A stretch of 64,000 nucleotides of DNA, taken from positions 61,926 through 125,925 of the forward strand of contig JAJDXG010000035.1 of assembly GCA_022823365.1 (NCBI GenBank). Reading direction: 5' to 3'. The stretch is from Gemmatimonadota bacterium (GTDB lineage: Bacteria > Gemmatimonadota > Gemmatimonadetes > Longimicrobiales > Gaopeijiaceae). The notes under the pieces were generated by a model, which saw only the letters and a list, made by a program, of their open reading frames with translations, had not been told where the DNA came from and did no database searches. Of this stretch, positions 56,929-64,000 are shown piece by piece. A program made the translations under genes and the position numbers. Positions within the stretch are counted from its first letter, which is position 1, and each line of letters opens with the position of its first letter.

Positions 56929-59247
56929 TCAAGCGATCACGGGCGCGGGGTTCAGGTCGGCTTCGGCGAGGGAGAGCTCACGGTAGCCCATGCTGACGGG
57001 CACGTCGTACAGGCGCCCGGGCGCAAGCCTTGCCCAGAAGTGGCGCATGCCCGGCACGATGACCCGCGCCACGGGCATGCCGATATCGGGCCGCGTCTGA
57101 TCCAGCACAAGGAACTCCATCCCCTTGGCCTCGACCAGCGCGCGGCGATTCTCCACATCTTCGCGCGTGTCCGCCGATTCGGTCACCGGATACTGTGAAG
57201 CCTTGCGGGGCGGTTGGTCCGGCGCCGGCGCCAACCAGGAACAGTCGGCGAGCCGGGCGGTCTTCCACCACCAGAGGGCCAGCGGATCATCGATCCTGGG
57301 CCGGCCGTCCCTCGCCCCGGGACGCGGCAGCCAGGTGAGGCACTGGTTCAATTCGCAAAGCGCGCGCAGGGCTGCTATGCGTGGGTCGGCGTGGGTGCCG
57401 GCACCGTAGATGATGTCCTCGGTCCGGGCGTCCGGCTGGCGCGAGAGCGCAACGAAGGTGGGAATGCCGATATCGGAGGTGACGTCGAGCATCCATAGAT
57501 CCCGCTCGTAGCGGCCGTAGTAGTCCGGGGCCGCTGCAATGTATTCGTCGTCGAAGCTGGAGAGATCGACTGCCGGAACCCGCAACCGGTTGTACCACCA
57601 GATGGCGAACGCATCGCGCTCAGCCAGTTCGTAGAAGCCCTGCAGGATGGCCTCTTCCAGGGTGTTGCCCGCGGCGCAGCCGTTCGAATCGGCGATCAGA
57701 TCCGCGGGGCCGCGCTCCTCGGCCGGCATGCTGTAGAGGAGGGATGTCGGCAGGTAGCGGTGCCGCTGCTGCGTCAGCGACCACACCGGCGTCCAGTCGA
57801 TTTCGGCGTCGGGCTCGAGACGCGGCGGGACGATGTTGTAGGGGTGGCCCTTCGCGTTGATGCTCGCCGCATCGTCTAGCTGACTCTCGCTGAACAGTTG
57901 CACCTCGTTGGGGTGAATCGCCTCTTCCTTGCCGGCGAACTCGATGAATCGCTTGCGGATACGGATCTCGTCCCCATGACGGGCACCCGAATAGCGCTCG
58001 ACCGCCTCGCACAGGGCGCTGACCCTGGACTGCTGTCGTGTGCTGCCCTTGCCGGCGCTCTTGCTGCGCAGGCTGCGCCTGAGCGAACTCAGGCTCCGGC
58101 TTCTCATGCCGGGATTGCTCCCGGCCCAGTAGACGTGCAGCCAGGAGTCGGCCTCGTCGGTGGTGCGCGACAGCCAGGTCACGACGCCACTGATCGGGCT
58201 CACCAGGTGACGGTATTTCGCCAGGGTGGCTTCCGGCGCCACGGCACGTGCGCCCCCGCTGGTGCGATGAGCCTTGGGGCTCGCCTTCAGAGACACCGGC
58301 GCCGGTGGTCGATCCGGCCGGTGCAAGGCTTCGTCGCCGCAGGCCAGGCACTGTGGCCGACGCACGACCCGATGCTGCGAACTTGCGAATGTGGCCAGGT
58401 CCATCGCGATTGCGTGTTCGTGAATCGGGGCCGACTCACCCAGCACCAGCCACTTGACGATCTCCGCCGCGATCAGCCCGTACATCGTTTCCAGCACCGC
58501 GGGCTGCGCGGCGAACGGCCTGAAGGCGGCTTCCTCGCCAGCGACGTTGCGCAGGAAACCGTGGACTTCCCGGTGACTGCGCAGGCGGTACGCGAGACAA
58601 TCCCGGCAGGGTCCCTTCCCGTCCGCCGGAAAGACGGGGCCGAAGAGCGGCTCCATGCCGTTCGGCCGCACCGGCGCCCACGGCGCTCCCGCCTCGAGCT
58701 GGCGCCGATTCACCTCCGCGAGACGTGCTTCGAGATAGTCGCCGCAGACTACTATGGCGAGCGTCGGCTCGCCGGTCCCCACCCTGGCGCCGTTCGCCTC
58801 CAGATGCCGGACGAGCCCGCCATCGTCACCTTCAACCGTGACGCGCGACTGCGCCAGCCGCTCCTCGACCCAGCGCGGTGACGCGCCGAGCGACGACCAG
58901 TAGGCTGCCTCGCACCGGTCCATGCCGTGGTCGGCGGAGACCAGATACCCCTTGGCCGCGAACGCGGCAATGGCTGCCAGGACATCGGTCGCCGCATGGG
59001 CGCCCTCGAGGGCCGCGACAATCTCGTCCCAGGGGTGCCGGCCGTCGAGCAGCGGCAGCAGATCACAGTGCAGCTTGCCGTGCAGCAGCGTATTGAACGA
59101 CTCGGAGACGAGAAGCGCCTGCGCCTCGCCGATGTCATGGAATCGGAGGTGCGGGGCGAGCGCGGGAAGCTTGACAATGCCCCGGTCCGCAGGAGTCGTT
59201 CGGGTCAGGATCCCGTGCCGCGGACGCGCATCCCTATCCGCTGCCAT
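56929..59247 (-). CDS. TOMM leader-binding (Ocin-ThiF-like) / YcaO cyclodehydratase fusion
   Basis: A 772-residue enzyme that should bind the precursor leader and use ATP to convert Cys to thiazoline. The N-terminal half (about 25-320) has the winged-helix leader-binding region (HDIGEAQALLVSESFNTLLH) and a ThiF-like domain with zinc pairs Cys214/217 (CRDC) and Cys300/303 (CLAC). The C-terminal YcaO domain (about 340-772) has ATP-site motifs ALCEAVERYSG (411-421) and DSNGCAAGNTLEEAILQGFY followed by ELAERDAF. The chain ends NPAPVIA, a short version of the Pro-rich YcaO tail. ATG 59247 lies 5 nt after the previous stop, so it is the last gene of the minus-strand operon. Confidence 0.92.
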   Translation of the reverse strand: MAADRDARPRHGILTRTTPADRGIVKLPALAPHLRFHDIGEAQALLVSESFNTLLHGKLHCDLLPLLDGRHPWDEIVAALEGAHAATDVLAAIAAFAAKGYLVSADHGMDRCEAAYWSSLGASPRWVEERLAQSRVTVEGDDGGLVRHLEANGARVGTGEPTLAIVVCGDYLEARLAEVNRRQLEAGAPWAPVRPNGMEPLFGPVFPADGKGPCRDCLAYRLRSHREVHGFLRNVAGEEAAFRPFAAQPAVLETMYGLIAAEIVKWLVLGESAPIHEHAIAMDLATFASSQHRVVRRPQCLACGDEALHRPDRPPAPVSLKASPKAHRTSGGARAVAPEATLAKYRHLVSPISGVVTWLSRTTDEADSWLHVYWAGSNPGMRSRSLSSLRRSLRSKSAGKGSTRQQSRVSALCEAVERYSGARHGDEIRIRKRFIEFAGKEEAIHPNEVQLFSESQLDDAASINAKGHPYNIVPPRLEPDAEIDWTPVWSLTQQRHRYLPTSLLYSMPAEERGPADLIADSNGCAAGNTLEEAILQGFYELAERDAFAIWWYNRLRVPAVDLSSFDDEYIAAAPDYYGRYERDLWMLDVTSDIGIPTFVALSRQPDARTEDIIYGAGTHADPRIAALRALCELNQCLTWLPRPGARDGRPRIDDPLALWWWKTARLADCSWLAPAPDQPPRKASQYPVTESADTREDVENRRALVEAKGMEFLVLDQTRPDIGMPVARVIVPGMRHFWARLAPGRLYDVPVSMGYRELSLAEADLNPAPVIA

Positions 59248-59252
59248 CCGGC

Positions 59253-60539
59253 TCAGGCCCGCAGCACTTCGACGAGACGCTCCAGGGCCTCAATGCAGAA
59301 CGCGGAGGTCACGGCCTCGGAGCCATGCCCGATCTGCCCCACCACGCCCCACTTCAACGACTGGTCGCCGAACGCGAGCAGCTCCGGCCAGCTGCCGTCC
59401 CCGCGCTGCGAGCTCAACAGTCTCTCCACCTCGCGCTTCGCGTCGATGCTCTCGAGGCTTGCGATGTTGTGGAGCGCCGACACCGCCTGAGCGGTCTGAA
59501 GGACATTGCCGAATCCTCCCTTCTCGTCACGCAGGCCGAGGATACGATCCGCGAGCATCGGGCGCAGGTGATCGAGAGCGGGCTTCGCACGAATCAGCGC
59601 GCGCGTGATGGCATGGCAGATCGTGACCGTGTCGGGATACCACTTCGACGAGCCCTCGAGCCTGTCCTCGGTCACAAGGGCTTCCAGCCATCGCCCGGCA
59701 TCCCGGGTTGCCGGATGGTTGCCCAGGCAGGCGAGGACATTCGCATTGACGACCGGGTCGGCCTCGATACGAAAGCGCGACACGACGTCGGGTTCGTCTT
59801 CCGCCAGCACCCAGGTCATGAAGCGGCCTTCCTCGTCGCGATTCGCCAGCATGCCCGGAACGTTCCTCCCCAGCCAGATCCAGGGGTGGGTCCCGATGAC
59901 GAGCGAACAGAGGGCGGTACTGTCGAGATCGGGGGGCAGGTGACGGTAGTACCGCCAGAATCCGGGGTATTCGATGGTGTCTATGAGATACGCCTTCGTA
60001 GCGGTGCATATCGCCCTGGCCCGCGGCTCATCGGAGCTCTCGAGGGCCAGCGCGCCGAGTGCCGACACGAAAGGAGGCCTCTCGAAATGCCTTGGGATCT
60101 CCGGGTCGGCCACATTGAACCGGATGCAATGCCAGGCCCCATTCTCGTCGATCATGGATTCCAGGAAGACAAGCCCGCGGCGGATCGCTTCCCTCGCTGC
60201 CCTGGCCAGCGCCCCGGAGGTGGCGCTGCTTCGGACCCCCCTTTCTTTCGGTGCAGAGGGCCGAAGGGGCGGCGCGGGGTCGTGGAGTGTCCTTCGAAGG
60301 AACTCGAGCGATGCCGCACCGGTCCTCGCCGCCTCTCGTTCGGCCTCGCTGAGCCTGCTCCGCGGCGGGAGCACGACATGCGTCGCGGCATACGACTCCT
60401 CGTGCACGCGAATCTCATGGTCCCCGGCCAGCGTCACGCCGAATTCCGCCTCGATCGTCTCCCTGGGGTTCCGGAGAAGACGTTCACGAAAGTCGCTGTC
60501 TTCTTCAGCTCTCGATACGAGGAGATCGTCCGCGCCCAT
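59253..60539 (-). CDS. NHLP leader fused to a terpene-cyclase-like (squalene/prenyl repeat) domain
   Basis: A 428-residue protein. Residues 1-75 copy the precursor leader: DFRERLLRNPRETIEAEFGV, GDHEIRVHEESYAATHVVLP, then SEAEREAARTG. A Pro/Arg linker follows, then helical repeats of the squalene-hopene cyclase / prenyltransferase type: NGAWHCIRFN, RPPFVSALGALALES, PPDLDSTALCSLV (class-II-cyclase-like D-x-D-S-T), KGGFGNVLQTAQAVSALHN and RGDGSWPELLAFG. The leader may dock it onto the YcaO fusion. ATG 60539 follows the exporter stop directly. The reaction is unknown; a chaperone or cyclase role is possible. Confidence 0.8.
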   Translation of the reverse strand: MGADDLLVSRAEEDSDFRERLLRNPRETIEAEFGVTLAGDHEIRVHEESYAATHVVLPPRSRLSEAEREAARTGAASLEFLRRTLHDPAPPLRPSAPKERGVRSSATSGALARAAREAIRRGLVFLESMIDENGAWHCIRFNVADPEIPRHFERPPFVSALGALALESSDEPRARAICTATKAYLIDTIEYPGFWRYYRHLPPDLDSTALCSLVIGTHPWIWLGRNVPGMLANRDEEGRFMTWVLAEDEPDVVSRFRIEADPVVNANVLACLGNHPATRDAGRWLEALVTEDRLEGSSKWYPDTVTICHAITRALIRAKPALDHLRPMLADRILGLRDEKGGFGNVLQTAQAVSALHNIASLESIDAKREVERLLSSQRGDGSWPELLAFGDQSLKWGVVGQIGHGSEAVTSAFCIEALERLVEVLRA

Positions 60540-63482
60540 TCAGGCGACCTGCCTCCTTACCAGGTCCCTGAACACCCCGTCGGCCTCCATCAACTCGTTG
60601 AAGGAGCCGCTCTGTACGACTCTTCCGGCCTGCAGCACGTAGATGTGATCGGCCTGTTCCAGCGTGGACAGGCGGTGCGCGATGACGACCCGGGTGGAGG
60701 TCAGAGCGGTGAGGTTTCGCATGACCCTGGCCTGGCTCTCGTTATCCAGCCAGTTGGTCGCCTCGTCCAGGAGCATGATTCGCGGGCTGCCGATCACCGA
60801 CCGGGCGATGGAGACGCGCTGACTCTCGCCGCCCGAAAGGACAGACCCGCTCGTGCCGACCATGGTCATCATGCCCATGGGCATGCCCCTGATCTCCTCT
60901 TCGACGTCGGCGACCCGCGCGGCCGTCCATACCTCGTCACTCGCCACCTCATCGTGGTGGCCCACCAGATTGTCCCAGAGATCCGAGGGATGGAGTCCAA
61001 CGGACTGCGGCACCACGCCGATTCTGCGGCGCACCTGTTTCAGGTTCAGGTTCCTCAGGTCACGTCCGTCGTAGCACACTGCTCCCGAGGTGGGCCGGTC
61101 GAATCCAAGCGCCAGCCGGAAGAGGGTGCTCTTGTCGGCGCCGGACTCGCCCGCAATCGCAACGAACTCCCCGGGGCGGACATGAATCGTGACATCGTCG
61201 AGGATCAACGGGCCGTCGGGATCGTACCGGTAGGAAATGCGGTCGAAGACAATCTCGCCCCCCAGCTCCTCGACGGGCGCTCCTTCAACTTCGGCCTCGG
61301 GGACCGCGGCGAGGAGCGGGCGCATCTGGTCGAACGCCGGGAGTATGGCGGCAACCGCGCCAAAGGACTCGCCGAGCCGGGCGACGGCGGATTGAAACGC
61401 GGCGAAGACGAGGTAGACGACGAGAAAATCGCCGACCGGGAGGTCCCCGTCGCCCAGGGCTGCGACCGCGAATAGCAGGATCCCGGCGGCAAGAAAGGGG
61501 AGCGCCGCGCCGAATGCCCGCGAATGTCCCTCGAGCGCGCCCAGCTTGAGCTCCGTACGCTTCTGCTCCCGGTAGTCCTGCGCCCAGATGGCGAAAGCCG
61601 ACGCTTCCGCGTTCTCCACACGCAGCTTGCCTATGCTGCCCACGATCTGGAACAGCCGGCCGGAGACGCGCCGCGCCGCGCGGATCATCCGCCCATAGGG
61701 CGGAATCTGGCGCAGCCCGAGGACGACGGTGACCAGGAGCGAAGCCAGGCTGAAGGCGAGGGCAACGGTCCCGAGTGTGGCATCGTAGAGGAAGATGACG
61801 CCAAGCACCGGAAGCAGAAAAAGGATCGACAGCAGGCCGTCGGCCGCGACTCCCTGCAACCCGTCGCGAAGGTTCTGGAACGTCATCCCGGACACGGCCA
61901 GATCGCCAGCTCGACGGCCGTGCAGAATGCTTGGCGGAAGGCGCATGAGACGGTCCCAGAAGGCCGCTTCGACCCGTGAAAGCGAGCGACCCTCGATGCG
62001 CATCATCGCCGTGCTCTGAAGCAGGTGCAACAGTGCGCCGAGCAGGCCGAACCCCACCACCGCCACCGCCACGGCATAGAACTGGCTGGCAGTTCCACCC
62101 GCCGCCGACTGGTTCGCAACGAACCCGAGCGCGACCGCCGGCACGAGCTTGATCAGGCCGCCCGGAAGCCCGGCAAGCACCAGCCGCGCGAGATCCGCCC
62201 CCGATCCACGCAGCGCGATCCTCAGCAGGTCCGCCGGCTTCACGTTGCCCAACGGCAGTGGCCGGTAGAACATCCAGGCCTCGTCCGCCAGCGCGGCGGC
62301 ACGATCCGCCGTCATCCGGACGCTGCGCTTGCTGACCGGATCGAATTCCCGGTAGCGCCCCAACCATCCGGGCAGAAGCGCCACGGGCTGGCCGTCTGCG
62401 GCGCGGAATGCCAGCATCGCGTTGCTGTCGCCGCGCCACCAGGCGTCCTCGGCCCTGAACCGCACGCGTCGAGCGCGCACGCCCGACGCATCGAGAACGT
62501 CTACGAGGCCGACTGGAGCACCGGAGGGATCCGACCGCACCGGGATCTTGAAGTCGATTCCCTCACGGCGTCCGATCGCCCGCAGGGCGTCCGCCAGCGA
62601 CGTGTCCTCGACATTGGCATCCCGGTCAATCGGCAGATCATGGATATTGAAGAGCCGCTGCCGCGCGGCTCTCTCGACCGTGCGGCGGCTCGTGGTCCGC
62701 ACGCGCTCCAGATTCGCATCATCGACCACGGCCAGTCGGCGGTTCAGGCGCTCCAGGGCGAAGGCAACCGCGTGAAACCATGCGAGCGCCGAGAGCAGGA
62801 TGCCCTGCTTCGCCAATGTCTCGGTCGACCTGCCGGAGAGTGTCGCCTCGTCGGACAGGATGAGCCAGCTTGTCCGCGTCAGCGGTATCACCGCTTCGCG
62901 TGGGCCGCCCGCCCCGACAATGTCCGTCGGGTCGACCAGGTCCATGAACAGGCCGGTGCCGCGCGGCGGTTCGGATACCCATACGACGCCGCGCTGTACG
63001 GACAGCGTACAGGGAGCCGGCGTCCCCATCAGACCGGGCCTGGCCAGCGCAGTCGGACGCGGAAGGCGGCTCGCAAACCGCGAGAGTGTGTCCGTAATCG
63101 CGGTCAGCCAGGTATCGGTCTGTTCCGCCAGCTCCGCCGGATCGGCGTCGGACAGCACGGAGGCCGGCAGGCGTTTCAGAACGGTGCCCGGTGATCCCTT
63201 GGCGATCAGGCTGAGCGTGGTGTCGTCCTCATCGCGTGGTCCGTCCGGCGCGACCCCCGGTAGCAGCGAGCCCGATCCGCGGCGCAGCAGATGCTGCGGC
63301 GCCGCCTGCTCCACCCCGTCCCGGAATTCGACCAGGAACAGATTGACGGCGCCCTGATCGATGAACCAGACGGTGTCCGGGTCGTCGAGCTTCACCGGCA
63401 GGTTGCCGGCGCAGGGCACGGACTCGCCGGAGAGGGCGGCGAGTTCCGCGATGGACGTGTACCCCAGCCTGGTGTCGCGCAT
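60540..63482 (-). CDS. NHLP-type peptide-export ABC transporter (permease/ATPase)
   Basis: A 980-residue ABC half-transporter. The first 250 residues look like the cNMP-binding-like sensor domain of NHLP exporters; then a helical region (residues about 440-740, six membrane segments such as ILFLLPVLGVIFLYDATLGT) and an ATPase domain. The signature VLSGGESQRVSIARS and Walker B IMLLDEATNWLD are intact, but Walker A reads GESGADKST: Asp783 replaces the expected Gly before Lys784. The start overlaps the stop of the upstream exporter (ATGA) and the stop abuts the next ATG, so all are co-translated. No peptidase C39 domain is seen here; it should be in the partner. Confidence 0.9.
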   Translation of the reverse strand: MRDTRLGYTSIAELAALSGESVPCAGNLPVKLDDPDTVWFIDQGAVNLFLVEFRDGVEQAAPQHLLRRGSGSLLPGVAPDGPRDEDDTTLSLIAKGSPGTVLKRLPASVLSDADPAELAEQTDTWLTAITDTLSRFASRLPRPTALARPGLMGTPAPCTLSVQRGVVWVSEPPRGTGLFMDLVDPTDIVGAGGPREAVIPLTRTSWLILSDEATLSGRSTETLAKQGILLSALAWFHAVAFALERLNRRLAVVDDANLERVRTTSRRTVERAARQRLFNIHDLPIDRDANVEDTSLADALRAIGRREGIDFKIPVRSDPSGAPVGLVDVLDASGVRARRVRFRAEDAWWRGDSNAMLAFRAADGQPVALLPGWLGRYREFDPVSKRSVRMTADRAAALADEAWMFYRPLPLGNVKPADLLRIALRGSGADLARLVLAGLPGGLIKLVPAVALGFVANQSAAGGTASQFYAVAVAVVGFGLLGALLHLLQSTAMMRIEGRSLSRVEAAFWDRLMRLPPSILHGRRAGDLAVSGMTFQNLRDGLQGVAADGLLSILFLLPVLGVIFLYDATLGTVALAFSLASLLVTVVLGLRQIPPYGRMIRAARRVSGRLFQIVGSIGKLRVENAEASAFAIWAQDYREQKRTELKLGALEGHSRAFGAALPFLAAGILLFAVAALGDGDLPVGDFLVVYLVFAAFQSAVARLGESFGAVAAILPAFDQMRPLLAAVPEAEVEGAPVEELGGEIVFDRISYRYDPDGPLILDDVTIHVRPGEFVAIAGESGADKSTLFRLALGFDRPTSGAVCYDGRDLRNLNLKQVRRRIGVVPQSVGLHPSDLWDNLVGHHDEVASDEVWTAARVADVEEEIRGMPMGMMTMVGTSGSVLSGGESQRVSIARSVIGSPRIMLLDEATNWLDNESQARVMRNLTALTSTRVVIAHRLSTLEQADHIYVLQAGRVVQSGSFNELMEADGVFRDLVRRQVA

Positions 63483-64000
63483 CAGCCGGACCTGACCAGC
63501 TTGTAGTACGTGCCGTCCCGATCCGCGATGAGCTCGTCGTGCGTCCCGCGCTGCACTTCGACGCCCCCGTCGAGCACGACGATCTCGTCGCAGTCCCGCA
63601 CGGTGCTCAGCCGGTGCGCCACGATCAGGCAGGTGACACCGCGACGTCGCAGGGCGTCATCAACGTATTCCTCTGTCGCGGCATCGAGGGAGCTGGTCGC
63701 CTCATCCAGAATGAGCAACGTCGGATGGCCCAGCAGCCCCCGGGCGATCTCCAGCCGCTGGCGTTGGCCGCCGCTGAAATTCACGCCGCCTTCCTCGACC
63801 CGGGTCGAATACCCGGCCGGCCGAAGCAGGATTTCGTCATGGATCCGGGCATCGCGTGTCGCCGCGAAGATGGCCTCATCCGGAACGGCGGGGTTCCACA
63901 GGGTGATGTTGTCGCGCACGGACCCGGAAAAGAGCACAACCTCCTGATCCACCATGGAGATGGACCGCCGCAGCACCTCCTCGGGAATCTCATCCCGGGG
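63482..64000 (-). CDS. Second NHLP-type ABC transporter, C-terminal ATPase part (5' end outside window)
   Basis: The visible 172 residues are the end of an ABC ATPase: Q-loop region SMVDQEVVLFSGSVRDNITL, signature NFSGGQRQRLEIARG, Walker B LLILDEATSSLD and the H-loop IVAHRLSTVRDCDEI. Upstream sequence stays open to the window edge (PRDEIPEEV). NHLP loci usually carry a peptidase/permease/ATPase protein beside the permease/ATPase, and this is the probable peptidase-bearing partner. It is coupled by ATGA to the exporter at 60540. Confidence 0.9.
   Translation of the reverse strand, partial: PRDEIPEEVLRRSISMVDQEVVLFSGSVRDNITLWNPAVPDEAIFAATRDARIHDEILLRPAGYSTRVEEGGVNFSGGQRQRLEIARGLLGHPTLLILDEATSSLDAATEEYVDDALRRRGVTCLIVAHRLSTVRDCDEIVVLDGGVEVQRGTHDELIADRDGTYYKLVRSG

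Overview
The window is GC-rich bacterial chromosome with tightly packed, often overlapping genes. The gene content suggests a Gemmatimonadota-type heterotroph: SusC/SusD-like uptake proteins, a DUF5916 outer-membrane barrel, several secreted S9 and M28 peptidases, a BlaI/BlaR1 pair, and a long DUF4159/MoxR/DUF58/BatA/DUF4175 operon. This placement is inferred from gene content and style only; there is no rRNA in the window, and the only RNA gene seen is one tRNA-Asn.

Layout, left to right. 1-11.3 kb: two divergent S9-type secreted peptidases, a DEAD-box helicase, a low-molecular-weight phosphatase, an aminotransferase, a DsbA-like protein, a second helicase-like protein whose ATPase motifs are destroyed, and a K+ channel/RCK protein. 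11.8-14.2 kb: a visibly less GC-rich cassette of two small secreted Cys-rich proteins, a membrane-anchored thioredoxin-like protein and a beta-propeller lipoprotein, linked by ATGA overlaps. 14.3-22.5 kb: a haem/copper oxidoreductase, an M28 peptidase, a sigma-54 AAA+ activator without a DNA-binding domain, infA, a zinc-ribbon protein and a DUF5916 barrel. 22.7-25.8 kb: tRNA-Asn and a BlaI/BlaR1-like pair with a clear operator region; BlaR1 ends in three and a half TonB-C-type repeats. 25.9-31.7 kb: SusD, a SusC that lacks its N-terminus at a suspicious junction, and two membrane proteins. 31.9-36.9 kb: an SRAP protein, a PhoX-like protein, a PorV-like barrel and an alpha/beta hydrolase. 37.2-52.7 kb: a nine-gene membrane/von Willebrand operon around MoxR, including a caspase-like protein without its Cys. 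52.8-54.3 kb: MsrP/MsrQ methionine sulfoxide repair, closed by a clear terminator.

The most interesting part is the right end (54.4-64 kb). It is a RiPP locus of the NHLP/TOMM kind: an 83-residue precursor with a nitrile-hydratase-like leader and a very short core ending in Cys-Cys-Cys-Trp; a leader-binding (Ocin-ThiF-like)/YcaO fusion; a protein that carries its own copy of the NHLP leader in front of a terpene-cyclase-like helical domain; and two NHLP-type ABC exporters, the last running off the window. Immediately upstream of the precursor, on the same strand, lies an AlkB-type membrane hydroxylase fused to a decayed GlnE-like nucleotidyltransferase. Its start region shares a 12-nt block with the precursor. 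The likely logic is: the precursor is made from its own promoter, the YcaO fusion binds the leader and cyclises the cysteines, the leader-tagged cyclase-like protein and perhaps the AlkB fusion add further changes, and the ABC proteins cleave and export the product. No azoline dehydrogenase gene is visible in the window.

Starts were chosen from Shine-Dalgarno (SD) spacing, overlap with the previous gene, and position of signal peptides. All family calls come from reading motifs by eye; no searches were run.
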